From: Gammaproteobacteria bacterium
Lineage (GTDB): Bacteria > Pseudomonadota > Gammaproteobacteria > Steroidobacterales > XN24
Assembly: GCA_024640085.1 (NCBI GenBank)
Contig: JAHEFR010000072.1
Coordinates: 1 to 64,000 of the forward strand
Direction of reading: 5' to 3'
DNA: 64,000 nt
A program made the translations under genes and the position numbers. Below, in pieces: positions 18,452-29,916 of this stretch. The notes below the pieces were generated by a model, which was not told the origin of the DNA, searched no databases, and saw only the letters and a program-made list of their open reading frames with translations. Each line of letters opens with the position of its first letter. Position 1 is the stretch's first letter.

Positions 18452-18973
18452 ATTCATCAGGGCGTGACCGGGTCCTGCCAGGCGGCTACTGGCACCTGCG
18501 TTCAATAGACTCGCCACGCATAGGGGCTGCCGTCCCAATGCCAGTACTGATCGTGCAGTGATCCCCGAGGCCCTGAAAGGCGCTCTCGCAGAGGTACAGC
18601 GCACAAGCCTGACGATGCTTGACCCTTGCTGATTGACGGCACCGCCACGATCCTGCTCGTTCACCGCTCCCCGCTTGACGGACCTTCTGATGATCCTCGC
18701 CTGGAAGGCTCCGCGGTCGGCAGCACTTCGTCCCCGGGGCTTGAGCGCGCCTCGTGGCGCCAGGCGGATTTCGCCTGCGGCGATCTGCTTACCGTACTGA
18801 CTGTATTGGCAAATTGGGGGACAGTGACACTAACTCTTCGGTCGAGGCCCGGGAAGTCCTCGGTCGAGGCCCGGGCCTCCGTTTCCGCAGCATCCGACCC
18901 GAGGGGCGCTCGAGTGCCGCAACAAATCCCCTTGCCGTCGACCTGGCCACCTGCGGTCGAACCCGCGACGAAC
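18452..18973. other. Intergenic tract with repeat copy B, no supported gene
   Basis: About 520 bp between the sulfatase hairpin and the end of the convergent barrel-protein gene. Open frames here have no start signals or family features. Its only recognisable content is the repeat at 18818-18927. Confidence 0.4.
18818..18927 (+). repeat. Direct repeat copy B, downstream of the sulfatase
   Basis: Same blocks as 15435-15522: GGGACAGTGACAC, CTCTTCGG, GGGCCTCCGTTTCCGCAG, GGCGCTCGAGT and CAACAAAT. This copy has an internal tandem duplication of CGGTCGAGGCCCGGG (near 18838 and 18860). Same orientation as copy A. Confidence 0.65.
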
Positions 18974-19744
18974 CTAGTGGGTGCCTTTCGATCCGAAGGA
19001 GAACTCCACGCCGACCAACGGACCATTAACGGTCATCGTCTTCAGTGGGAAACCTCCCCCAAAATCGTAATCCAGATATCGCCAGCCCGCGACAAGATCA
19101 ACACGCTGAAACCGGTATCCAACGCCGCCCAGGAGATCGACTACGGAATCCGACTCCCCGGCACCTATGTCCGCGTAATAGGGAACGTACCAGCGCTCGG
19201 AAATGTTGTACTGTCCCCGAACACCGACCAGCGCGTCCCACCGGCTGTCCGACTTGGCATCCTGGGAGGATTCGGGCGGATTTAGGACAACGATCTCGGT
19301 CGTGAGGGTCGGCTGGACCCAGAAGTATCGCCCGCCTGCGTAGAGCTCTATTTGATTGTTGCCTGAATCGTATACCCGGTAGCCGAGCGTGGGCTTGATC
19401 AAGGCCGCCTGGAGCTCAATCTTGCGTAGATCCAACCCCGGCAGCAGCGGCTCGCGGTCCTTGTGCTGAAGATCGAAGTAAATAATATCCGTCGTCAGTG
19501 ACCACTTGTTCTTGAGTGCCCGGGCCCGTCCCATGAAAGCCATGTCCAGGTTGTTAACGATATCGTCCCGGGTGATTTTGGTCTTCTGGCCGGCCGGAAG
19601 CTCAATGTCGATATTCGGCAGCCAGCCGTAGAGGGCGAAGTCGAACTGCCAGTCGTCATCTGCCGCGCTCGCAGGACCGGCACAGACGATACCGGCGAGC
19701 AGGACGAGGCCGAGGACGCCGGTCCGGCGGGCTTTCTTGATCAT
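18974..19744 (-). CDS. Outer-membrane beta-barrel protein
   Basis: 256 residues with a signal peptide (TGVLGLVLLAGIVCAGPASA) and alternating amphipathic strands ending in aromatic residues (WQFDFALYGWLPNIDIEL; WSLTTDIIYFDLQHK; QIELYAGGRYFWVQP; VDLVAGWRYLDYDFGGG), finishing VGVEFSFGS as barrels do. GGAGG lies 7 nt before the ATG at 19744; the frame extends 35 codons further upstream without signals. It follows the RND gene by 101 bp in the same direction and may be its partner. No specific family identified. Confidence 0.75.
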   Translation of the reverse strand: MIKKARRTGVLGLVLLAGIVCAGPASAADDDWQFDFALYGWLPNIDIELPAGQKTKITRDDIVNNLDMAFMGRARALKNKWSLTTDIIYFDLQHKDREPLLPGLDLRKIELQAALIKPTLGYRVYDSGNNQIELYAGGRYFWVQPTLTTEIVVLNPPESSQDAKSDSRWDALVGVRGQYNISERWYVPYYADIGAGESDSVVDLLGGVGYRFQRVDLVAGWRYLDYDFGGGFPLKTMTVNGPLVGVEFSFGSKGTH

Positions 19745-19845
19745 CACGATTCCTCCAGCAGCGGGAGCCGAGTAGTTTACAACCGTCCACCCTACCCGAC
19801 ATCTTAATCCGAACCGCGGGGTTGACGAAATCGATCCAGCCCCAT

Positions 19846-22386
19846 TCAATTTTCATCGAAAACCTCGTGTCCGATCACTCGCGGCGTCGCCCGCACTTTC
19901 GCCAGGGTCAGCAGCAGCGGCAGCAGCGTCAGGTTAGCGGTCAGCGCTACCATCATCGCGAAGCCGGTCAGCAGACCGAAGTAGATCGTCGGCACGAACT
20001 CGGATAGGGCCAGGATCGAGAATCCCAGCGTGATGGTCACGCTCGTGTAGACCATCGCCTTGCCGACGCCGTGATGGGATCGGCGCACCGCGGCCATGTA
20101 ATCGTGATCGCGTGACAGCTCCCAGCGGAACCGGTGGACATAGTGGAGGGTATCGTCTACGGCGATGCCGATAGTGATCGCAGCGATGGTGATGGTCATC
20201 AGGTCGAGGCGGATATTCAGCCAGCCCATCAGCCCCAGCACCATCGCTGCGGACAGGATGTTCGGGATGATGGCGACCACGGCGACGCGAAAGGAACGGA
20301 AAAGGATCACGAACATCAGGAGGATCGCTACGAACACCGCGCCCAGCGTCATGATCTGCGAATGGAACAGGCTCTGGAGGACGTTGTGGTACAGCACCAG
20401 CACCCCGCTGAGTCGCACCGTGTCGGCGGGGATTCCCTGTTCGTCGACGAGATAGTCGCGCAACTTCTTCAGCAGCTTCCCTCGGCGCAGGGAGGGGTCC
20501 GATTCGAAGACCCGGATCTGGAAATGGATCTGGTCGAGGGGTTCGTTGAAGTAGGGAGTGATCAACACCTCACGCACGTCGTCGGGCAGCTTGCGATAGA
20601 GCACCGACAGGACGAAATCATCGTCGAGGGTCTGGGGCGCCAGCTCCCCGAAGACCTCGCTCGCGGTCCCGAGGGACATCACCTTACCGGTCTCGGGGAA
20701 GTCCTCGAGCCCTTCGTGGATACTGCGGATCTGCTTTAGCCCGCGGCTGTTGAACCAGTGGCTGGTTGTCGCAATGCCGGAGTCCTCTGCCATGATCTCC
20801 GCCAACTCCTCGGCGAAGGGGTCGTCCGGGTCGATCTCCTCCTCTTCATCCGCCCGCGCCGGGGCGTCGATCACGATGTCGAGGGGCGTCGTGCCACCCA
20901 GCTCGCGATCGATAAGCAGCATGCCCTTGTAGATCTCGGTCGATTTGCGGAAGTAGTCGATGAAACGGTTTTCGACGGTCAGCTTCGTCGTTCCGAGCAG
21001 GGACACGACAGCCAGCACCGCGCACACCGCGATGATCGCCTTGCCGCGCGACTCCACCAGGGTCGCGAACCAGGTCGTCGCGTTCTCGAACGGATCCACG
21101 TAGTAACGCACCGGCGCCGGCTTGAGCAGCATTAGCCCTGCCGGGAACAGTGTGAACGCCAGGACAAAGGCCAGCGCGAGTCCCATGACCATCATCCAGC
21201 CGAAATCGATCAGCGGACCGATACGGCTGATCAGCAGGGAACCGAATGCAACCATCGTCGTCAGGGTCGTGTAGAGCGACGGCATGACCTTGCTGTGTAG
21301 TGTCTCGCGCACGAGGTCGAACTGCTGCGCCCCGGGGTATTGCCTGTGCAGTTCCCGATAGCGCACGATCAAGTGCAGTCCCAGGGACAGGGTCAGGATC
21401 AGTAGCAGGGAGATGAAGTTCGACGACACGACGGTCACCGGCCATTCGACCAGTCCCAGGTACCCCACCATGGCCAGGGCTGCGGCAAAGCAGGTGACCA
21501 GGGGCAGCACCACCCAGCGGGGGCGCCGGAAGGCAACGGCCAGGAGAACAAAGATAAACAGGATGACGCCGGCCCCGAAAACCTTGAGGTCGCTGCGGAT
21601 GAAGTCGATCGAGTCCGTGATGATCATCGGTACGCCGCCGAGATAGAGCGTCGCGTCCTCGCGGTACCCGTCCATGATGGCGCGCACGTCCCTGATGACA
21701 TGGGCCTGCTGCTCCCTCAGTTGCCTCAGGTTCAGTTCGAATTCGAAGTCGAGGCGCTCGAACTCGATCCGCTCCTCCTCAGTCCACGGCGACTCGTTCC
21801 TCTTGTCCAGGAGCACCTGCCGGTCGTGGAACAGCCGCTGGTAGGCGTCTTCTGCCTGCAGGTCGACACGCAAGGCGGTCATGTGCCCGTCGGATCCGAC
21901 TATCAGGTTTCTGTACAGGGGGCTTTCGGTCAGCTCCCGGCGCGCAAGGCCGCGATCGACCGCGGGGTCGCTGAGCAGGTTAACCCCGTCCGGCAGGTCG
22001 TCCAGCTCGATCGGCGGGCTTTGCAGAAGCGGCACGTCCAGCAGCGACACCACCTGGGAGACGCCTTCGACCGCCCGCAGCTCGTCCCGGAGCTGGCCAA
22101 TCCTCTCGAGCACCGGTTCGCTGAACAGGTCAGCTTTTGGCGAATAGGTGACGATAAGGAAATCATCGGAGCCGTACCGGGCGCGTAACGTGCGGTTGTA
22201 GTCCAGCTCCTGGTCGTCCTCGAGCATCAACGAGTCTGCCGATGCCGCCAGCTCCATTCTCGGCGCGAAGTAGCCCAGGGAGGCGACCAGGAGCGTCACC
22301 ACGATGAGCGTCGCCAGGGGCCGTCGGAGGACGACATCGTCGTAGAGACGGATCAGTCGATTTGATTCGACCGCGTTAGTTGTCAC
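19846..22386 (-). CDS. RND-superfamily (MMPL/SSD type) transporter
   Basis: 846 residues in the inner membrane. Typical twofold layout: TM1 (LIVVTLLVASLGYFAP), a large periplasmic domain, five TM segments (VFGAGVILFIFVLLAVAF; LLLILTLSLGLHLIVRYRE), TM7 (AIIAVCAVLAVVSLLG), a second periplasmic domain and a final bundle with GIAVDDTLHYVHRFRWEL, the signature of the sterol-sensing/MMPL group. Members move lipids or other hydrophobic molecules. I chose the GTG at 22386 because a GAGGAG ribosome site stands 10 nt before it; an ATG at 22416 is the alternative. No periplasmic adaptor gene is adjacent; a barrel protein follows. Confidence 0.88.
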   Translation of the reverse strand: MTTNAVESNRLIRLYDDVVLRRPLATLIVVTLLVASLGYFAPRMELAASADSLMLEDDQELDYNRTLRARYGSDDFLIVTYSPKADLFSEPVLERIGQLRDELRAVEGVSQVVSLLDVPLLQSPPIELDDLPDGVNLLSDPAVDRGLARRELTESPLYRNLIVGSDGHMTALRVDLQAEDAYQRLFHDRQVLLDKRNESPWTEEERIEFERLDFEFELNLRQLREQQAHVIRDVRAIMDGYREDATLYLGGVPMIITDSIDFIRSDLKVFGAGVILFIFVLLAVAFRRPRWVVLPLVTCFAAALAMVGYLGLVEWPVTVVSSNFISLLLILTLSLGLHLIVRYRELHRQYPGAQQFDLVRETLHSKVMPSLYTTLTTMVAFGSLLISRIGPLIDFGWMMVMGLALAFVLAFTLFPAGLMLLKPAPVRYYVDPFENATTWFATLVESRGKAIIAVCAVLAVVSLLGTTKLTVENRFIDYFRKSTEIYKGMLLIDRELGGTTPLDIVIDAPARADEEEEIDPDDPFAEELAEIMAEDSGIATTSHWFNSRGLKQIRSIHEGLEDFPETGKVMSLGTASEVFGELAPQTLDDDFVLSVLYRKLPDDVREVLITPYFNEPLDQIHFQIRVFESDPSLRRGKLLKKLRDYLVDEQGIPADTVRLSGVLVLYHNVLQSLFHSQIMTLGAVFVAILLMFVILFRSFRVAVVAIIPNILSAAMVLGLMGWLNIRLDLMTITIAAITIGIAVDDTLHYVHRFRWELSRDHDYMAAVRRSHHGVGKAMVYTSVTITLGFSILALSEFVPTIYFGLLTGFAMMVALTANLTLLPLLLTLAKVRATPRVIGHEVFDEN

Positions 22387-22416
22387 GTCAGGATTGCTCC
22401 TCGAGAATCGGGACAA

Positions 22417-23054
22417 GGGCCGTGATACGACGGCTCAGGGTCCCGTTCGTCGATTGTTCTGTCCACCACATCGCGCGAACCCGCGCCCCGGGGCATTCGA
22501 GCTGACCGGGCCGTTCTTCTGGAATACAGCAGTTCCGCGAGCATGTTCATCACCGTTCAGTCGAAGCACGATCCCATGGCGGCCAGCATGCCGCGAACGA
22601 CATGTTACTGATCGGAGTTCGCTGGCGTCCCGGAGGACAAGGGAGTGCCGTCGTTCCATCTGGCTGCTAAATCCGGGCCAATAGTATCGGGTTCCTTTGC
22701 CAAGAATCCCGAAAAAACCGCATTGTAGCGATCCTTCCCGGGAAATCCCCCCGAGTGATCTCTAATCCATCGACCCGGCGAGTCGTGGTCGCCGGCCCGC
22801 ATCTCCCGGTCATTACACCGTCGAACTGTCCGCAGCCGACAGGGTGTCTTCGGGAGACGGTTCAAACGGCGGCCGCCACGGACGCCATTGGCTGGTGGTT
22901 TCCAGGCCAGACTGTCGGTGAGAACCAGCAAATGGCGAGTTGCCACACCACCCGGTCATGCCCGCCGCGACGTGTACGTGTTTCCTGGCGCCGATCAGGT
23001 AGACAATGGACGCGATCCGCTTGCTTCTCCTTTATCGGATTCGCGCGGGCGGCC
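22417..23054. other. Intergenic tract upstream of the RND gene, no supported gene
   Basis: About 640 bp between the RND transporter start and the end of the DUF454 gene. Frames on both strands are arginine/proline-rich and without start signals. It probably carries the RND promoter, but no convincing element was found. Confidence 0.35.
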
Positions 23055-23420
23055 TCAGGACGCCCGGCGGGACGGCTGGCGCAGGATGTAGACTGCGCCG
23101 AAGACCATGACTGCCAAGATGGCGGCCTTGAGCGACGTCGCCATGGCGGTGAAGAACGCCATGTAGGCGAGGCTGGCCGCCATCGTCACGATTGCCAGCA
23201 CCTTTGCCCTGAAAGGGATGACTCCGTGGGTGTGCCAGTCCTGCAGCGGCGGGCCGAAGACGGGATGGGAGTAGAGCCAGTTGTGAAAGCGCAGGGAGCT
23301 GCGCGAGAACGCCCACAGGGCGACCAGCATGAAGGGCACGGTCGGCAGCCCCGGCACGAACACGCCGACGGCACCGAGCCCGAAGCAACACCATCCGAGG
23401 ACGAAGAATACCGGCCGCAT
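23055..23420 (-). CDS. DUF454 (YbaN-like) inner-membrane protein
   Basis: 121 residues. The N-terminal motif FVLGWCCFGLGAVGVFVPGLPTVPF followed by ALWAFSRSSLRFHNWL is characteristic of the DUF454/YbaN family (the GxxLPLLPTxPF-type helix pair), with two further TM helices at the C-terminus. Function unknown. The ATG at 23420 matches the family start; a GTG at 23483 would add 21 residues. Confidence 0.85.
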   Translation of the reverse strand: MRPVFFVLGWCCFGLGAVGVFVPGLPTVPFMLVALWAFSRSSLRFHNWLYSHPVFGPPLQDWHTHGVIPFRAKVLAIVTMAASLAYMAFFTAMATSLKAAILAVMVFGAVYILRQPSRRAS

Positions 23421-23547
23421 GAACCTGTTCCAGGCTGCTGACCAGACTATTGTCGCAGGATCGGGGCGGCTTGCGGGCCCCACCGCGGGACGAGTGACCT
23501 ATACTTTGTTCCAGGCCTCGGCACGAATGGCATTGCAATATTTTTCG

Positions 23548-23579
23548 ATAGAAGAAAACTATCGGTTTAATAGAAATGT

Positions 23580-23584
<5 letters not shown>
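23548..23584 (+). promoter_or_regulatory. OxyR binding site upstream of katG
   Basis: ATAG (23548) N7 CTAT (23559) N7 ATAG (23570) N7 TGAG (23581). The OxyR consensus is four tetranucleotides ATAG-N7-CTAT-N7-ATAG-N7-CTAT; three of four are exact and the spacing is perfect. It ends about 70 bp before the katG start, as expected for peroxide activation. Confidence 0.8.
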
Positions 23585-25882
<2,298 letters not shown>

Positions 25883-25912
25883 TCCTGACGGAGCCAGTCG
25901 CTTGAAAACCCC

Positions 25913-25943
25913 TGACCCGGGGTCCGGGTCGGACCCCGGGTCA
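25913..25943 (+). terminator. Perfect 14-bp inverted repeat after katG
   Basis: TGACCCGGGGTCCG (25913-25926), loop GGT, then CGGACCCCGGGTCA (25930-25943). It lies 30 bp after the katG stop and has no T-run. It may be a transcript-stabilising REP-like palindrome or a terminator. Related CTGACCCCGGGG bases recur near 37623. Confidence 0.55.
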
Positions 25944-25989
25944 CGTCTGGAGACGAGCAGCGACGACTCTGTCCTGCCCATTAAAACGG

Positions 25990-26018
25990 ACGGCGGCGTA
26001 TGGATGCGCCGCCGTTTT
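25990..26018 (+). terminator. Rho-independent terminator
   Basis: ACGGCGGCG (25990-25998) pairs with CGCCGCCGT (26007-26015) around an 8-nt loop and is followed by TTT. A second stop signal behind katG. Confidence 0.65.
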
Positions 26019-26554
26019 ACCGTTCTGGCCGCTGTTCGGCCTGCGGGATCGGGCCTCGTGAACAGACTGTTCTTATTTGGTTTGTACCGTTTTCTGACAA
26101 ATATCCGGGCCTATCAGTGGCTCTTTGGCACTGAAAGCAGTCCTCCAAGGAATACCGGATCGCGGATCCGGTACGCGCCGTCCGTTTCCATCGTCCGCCA
26201 GCCTGGTCATGGGGCGCATGGTTCGTCGCGTGCGACAGACAAACACCCAGACCGTCCGATGGCCAAGGTCATGTATCATTTCGGTTCGAGTTCGGCACCT
26301 TCCACGGAGGGTCCGCTCCCAATTCATCAGCGATGCGCTATTGAGCCCGAAAGCACACGTCTAAGCACGATTCAGCGCCCGTTTCGGCAGCCCAATGCAC
26401 CTGATCCCAGCCACATAACGAGGGCCGACCTCATCCCGACGTTTCATATTGCACTCTTGGAGCTTTGACGGGCACTCTCCATTCCATATACAAGGGGAGC
26501 CAGGTGCGGAATCCATGAGGGCTGGGAATCGATATACCTGCGGCGCCTGAAGTC
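26019..26554. other. Intergenic tract upstream of the AraC-type gene
   Basis: About 535 bp without a supported ORF. It contains a perfect 9-bp palindrome TACCGGATC-GCG-GATCCGGTA (26153-26173), and at 26343-26370 a degenerate copy (GCCCGAAAGCACACGTCTAAGC) of the repeats at 30004 and 30089. Confidence 0.4.
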
Positions 26555-27688
26555 ATGATTAGAACGGTCGCCGTCTTTCTGTATCTCTCTGCCGCCTTCC
26601 AGGGCGCGGTGCTGGCTGCTGTGATCCTTAGACGGAGCCGCAGGGGCGCGCCAGATCAGGTATTGCTGGGCGCTCTCGTCCTGGTTTTTTCTCTTTACCT
26701 CGCCGAGTTCGCTGCCTACTGGACGCCGTTCTATCTCACCATCCCGCATCTGCTGTTTGCCACCGTCGCGTTGCCGCTTCTCTTCGGTCCGCTGATCTAT
26801 GGCCTGGTGATCAAGATCACCGGCGGGCCCGACCCCACGCCGAGATGGCTGCTGCCGCACCTCGTTCCTTTCGGCATCTACCTGGGCCGGCTCGTGCCGT
26901 TCTATCTGGCCCCTGCGGAATTCAAGCGCGATTACTTTCTTACCGTGATCTTCACGCGCGACCCGCAATGGGCCCTCGGGACTTACATCATTTTTGCCGT
27001 GATCCTGGTCCATCTGGCCGCATATCTGGCGGTGTCCTGGCTCCGCCTGCGGCGCTGGAGCGCCGGCAGTGGTCGCGCCAATCCGGTCGCCCACCGACTG
27101 TTGAGCCGATTCCTGGCTGCATGGAGCGTGATCCTGGTGCTCCGCCTTTTCAACCTGCTCGAGGTGGTGTTTCTTGGCTATCGCTACATTGCCGTGGTCG
27201 ATAATGCTTTGCTACTGGCGTCCAGCATTCTCATCTACGCGTCGGTCTACATGATGCTGGGTTCGGGCTACCAGTCGCTTTTCGGGGCGCTCAGGCCGCC
27301 GCCGGAGAAATATGTCAGGTCTCCCCTGGCGCCGGGGCGGGTGGCCGGCATCGCGAAGAGGGCACAGGACGTCATGGAAAAGGAGCAAATGTTCCTCGAT
27401 CCGGGCCTGCGCCTCGAGACGCTTGCACAGCGACTGGGAGTATCCAGGTACCATCTGTCGCAATCGTTGAATCAGCAACTTGGCAAGACGTTCAACGAGT
27501 TCGTGAACGAATACCGGATCCGGGTATTGAAGGACCGAATGGCCGATCCCGAGACGATGCATCTCTCGATCCTGCAGCTGGCGATGGAAGCTGGTTTCGG
27601 GACAAAAGCGACGTTCAACAGCGCCTTCAAGAAGGCGACCGGTCTCACCCCGTCCGAGTACCGTGCCAGGCCGCCCGTCGAGAATTAG
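26555..27688 (+). CDS. Membrane-bound AraC-family transcriptional regulator
   Basis: 377 residues. About seven TM helices occupy residues 1-235 (VAVFLYLSAAFQGAVLAAVIL; LLGALVLVFSLYLAEFAAYW; LLLASSILIYASVYMML). A C-terminal AraC DNA-binding domain follows, with two HTH motifs (LETLAQRLGVSRYHLSQSLN; LAMEAGFGTKATFNSAFKKATG) ending in TPSEYRA. This layout senses an envelope or membrane signal and acts on nearby promoters. Three exported-protein genes lie downstream on the same strand, the first 136 bp away, and are the obvious candidate targets. Confidence 0.9.
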   Translation: MIRTVAVFLYLSAAFQGAVLAAVILRRSRRGAPDQVLLGALVLVFSLYLAEFAAYWTPFYLTIPHLLFATVALPLLFGPLIYGLVIKITGGPDPTPRWLLPHLVPFGIYLGRLVPFYLAPAEFKRDYFLTVIFTRDPQWALGTYIIFAVILVHLAAYLAVSWLRLRRWSAGSGRANPVAHRLLSRFLAAWSVILVLRLFNLLEVVFLGYRYIAVVDNALLLASSILIYASVYMMLGSGYQSLFGALRPPPEKYVRSPLAPGRVAGIAKRAQDVMEKEQMFLDPGLRLETLAQRLGVSRYHLSQSLNQQLGKTFNEFVNEYRIRVLKDRMADPETMHLSILQLAMEAGFGTKATFNSAFKKATGLTPSEYRARPPVEN

Positions 27689-27824
27689 CGCCGCTGAGTA
27701 AAATCCGGTCGGCTTGGTCGATCTCTTTTGCCTGTACTGGCCAAATCCGGCCATGTCCCGCCGATCTTGCAAATCTGTCCTGTTCCCTTTTGACGCCCAT
27801 GCGTTCTTGCCTGGACCGCTGAAG

Positions 27825-28424
27825 ATGCAACTGTGCCTATCTCTAATTGAGTCCTGGCGGCCACGGACCATGCTGCTGGCCGCGCTGCTCTCTGCGCTCG
27901 CTGGCCAAGCTCCGATGGCCTGGTCCGGGGAACGACAGATCCCCAGCCCCGGCGAAGATTCAGGCACGGAGACGTTGGGACAACTTGAAGGCCGCTGGTC
28001 GGTCCGCATGGAAATCGTTGGCCAGGGCGGAACCTGGCACCCCCGGGGGCAGCGCCTCGAATGGCGCTGGTACCACATCCTCGATCGGCAGGCCATTCAG
28101 GACGATTACATCGCCATCGATGAAGACGAGCAGGGCAAGGCCACGCGCCGGATCATCGGTACCAATATCCGCATCTATAACGGCGACCAGCAGCAGTGGC
28201 ATATGGCCTGGATCAGCGCCGAGAGACGGCGACTGGCAACCTTCACGGCCGTCAACGAAGGAGGCAGGGTCGTCATGCGTGGCCGGAACGATCAGGATCG
28301 GGAGGTCAGGAATACATTCTTCGACATTGGGCGCGAGAGCTTCGACTGGGTGCAGGAATGGACGTTCGATGACGGCGTCTCCTGGGTGCCCGTCGCCAGG
28401 ATACACGCCACGAGGCTCGAGTAA
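27825..28424 (+). CDS. Exported protein of unknown function, lipocalin-like fold suspected
   Basis: 199 residues. A hydrophobic segment (MLLAALLSALAGQAPMAWS) forms a signal peptide. The mature part is beta-rich with repeated Trp/Tyr strands (LEGRWSVRMEIVGQGG; LEWRWYHILDRQAIQDD; RNTFFDIGRESFDWVQEW), the pattern of DUF1579-like ligand-binding barrels. I chose the ATG at 27825; one at 27870 would start at the signal peptide itself. The stop overlaps the ATG of the hydrolase gene (TAATG), so the two are coupled. Confidence 0.7.
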   Translation: MQLCLSLIESWRPRTMLLAALLSALAGQAPMAWSGERQIPSPGEDSGTETLGQLEGRWSVRMEIVGQGGTWHPRGQRLEWRWYHILDRQAIQDDYIAIDEDEQGKATRRIIGTNIRIYNGDQQQWHMAWISAERRRLATFTAVNEGGRVVMRGRNDQDREVRNTFFDIGRESFDWVQEWTFDDGVSWVPVARIHATRLE

Positions 28425-29332
28425 TGGGCGTCCGTGGACTCCTGCCGATCGCCGTCTTGAGCCTGGTCGCCGGCTGCGCAGGGCGAGCGGATGTCGATGC
28501 GGCGCGTGACGGATACGCGAACAACGGTGGCGTGAGAATCCATTACAAGGAGATGGGATCCGGCCCCCTGATGTTGTTCATCCACGGCTTCCCGGATTTC
28601 TGGTACACCTGGCGCCGCCAGATGGAGGCGCTCTCGGGCCAATACCATACGGTTGCGATGGATCTCCGTGGGTACAACCTGAGCGACGCCCCGGAGGGCG
28701 TGGACAACTATTATTACGATAGCCTTGTCGGCGATGTCCTTGCCGTCATCCATGATCTTGGCGAGCAACAAGCCATCATCGTGGCCCACGATTGGGGCGC
28801 TGCGATTTCGTGGCGGCTGGCCACGCAACACCCGGAGGCGGTTCAGCTTCTCATCATCTGCAATGTGCCCCACCCGCAGGGACTCAGCCGCGAAGTCGGC
28901 ACGCGGGAAGGCGGCCTGAGCTACGCCGATCGATTCATTGAAGATGGCGCTGAGGCCAACTTTCCCCCGCAGTGGCTGTCCGGCTGGGTCAGGGACCCCG
29001 ATGTGCGCGAAGTCTATTTTGAGGCCTTCCGGCGGTCGGATATTCGGGCCATGCTGAATTACTACCGCGCCAACTTCCGCCCAGGCACCGCCACCCCGGA
29101 ACAAGGCCGGTCGCGTAACGCCATCGAGTGGACGCCCGTCCAGAGTCCGGTGCTGATCATCTTCGGAGAGTCGGACCCGTATTTGCCCGTGGACGGTCTC
29201 AACTACAGCTGGCAGTACGTCGCCAACGATCTGCGCATCGAAATTATCCAGGATGCGGGGCACTTCGTTCAGGCCGACGCTCCGGACAAGGTCACCCGTG
29301 CCATCGAATCCTGGGTGGCAGATCGACGATAA
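28424..29332 (+). CDS. Alpha/beta hydrolase lipoprotein, epoxide-hydrolase-like
   Basis: 302 residues. The N-terminus ends in a lipobox (SLVAGC), predicting a membrane-anchored periplasmic lipoprotein. The fold carries HGFPDFWYTWR (oxyanion HGxP), the nucleophile segment VAHDWGAAISW with Asp rather than Ser, as in epoxide hydrolases and haloalkane dehalogenases, FGESDPYLP for the acid, and DAGHFVQADAP for the catalytic His. Substrate not known. Its ATG overlaps the upstream stop codon; the next gene follows after 62 bp. Confidence 0.85.
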   Translation: MGVRGLLPIAVLSLVAGCAGRADVDAARDGYANNGGVRIHYKEMGSGPLMLFIHGFPDFWYTWRRQMEALSGQYHTVAMDLRGYNLSDAPEGVDNYYYDSLVGDVLAVIHDLGEQQAIIVAHDWGAAISWRLATQHPEAVQLLIICNVPHPQGLSREVGTREGGLSYADRFIEDGAEANFPPQWLSGWVRDPDVREVYFEAFRRSDIRAMLNYYRANFRPGTATPEQGRSRNAIEWTPVQSPVLIIFGESDPYLPVDGLNYSWQYVANDLRIEIIQDAGHFVQADAPDKVTRAIESWVADRR

Positions 29333-29394
29333 CGGCGGGCATCGCCAGATCGTTGTGCAACTCTTCGAACAGGTAAACGAGGACGATAGTCACA

Positions 29395-29916
29395 ATGAAC
29401 TACTCAGCAAGAATGGGCGGACTGGCACTGGTAGCGATATTTCTTGCCGGCACGTTGGCGGCGAGCGACGAACGTGCCGACATGGGATCGCTGGTTGGCG
29501 CCTGGCGCGTCGACGAGATTACCCTGCAAAGCCCGAAAGGCAGCGGCATGAATCCCGATCCACAACCCGGGCTTTTCATTTTTACGGACGATCATTACAG
29601 CATCGCGTGGATCCCGCGGCCAGATGGCCGGGCCGCCTTTGCAACACCCTGGACACCCACGCCAACGGAGATCGAGAGCGCCTATGCCACGGTTCTGTTC
29701 AATGCCGGTACGTACGAACTCACTGACACAACGCTGACCACGAGGCCCGTCATTTCCAAGGTCCCCGATCTGTCCGGCGGTCACGCCATTTACGAATACC
29801 GCCTGGAGCGGGACACGCTCTGGCTGACGATGGTCGACGAGTACGCCGCTGACGGAAGCCAGGCGCCCTGGGTGGGCAATGTGAGTTTCCCGCTGAAGTT
29901 AACGCGGATCGAATAG
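29395..29916 (+). CDS. Exported lipocalin-like-domain protein
   Basis: 173 residues with a signal peptide (MGGLALVAIFLAGTLAAS). The body starts GSLVGAWRVDEITLQSPKG, typical of lipocalin-like (DUF4488-type) domains, and continues with beta strands (GLFIFTDDHYSIAWI; AIYEYRLERDTLWLTMVD). Probably binds a small hydrophobic ligand. It is third in a row with the exported protein and the hydrolase lipoprotein. Confidence 0.75.
   Translation: MNYSARMGGLALVAIFLAGTLAASDERADMGSLVGAWRVDEITLQSPKGSGMNPDPQPGLFIFTDDHYSIAWIPRPDGRAAFATPWTPTPTEIESAYATVLFNAGTYELTDTTLTTRPVISKVPDLSGGHAIYEYRLERDTLWLTMVDEYAADGSQAPWVGNVSFPLKLTRIE

Noticed and set aside
16897-18453. 518-codon frame on the minus strand opposite the sulfatase
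   Set aside because: The sulfatase on the + strand has signal peptide, active-site motif and ribosome site; the minus frame has none.
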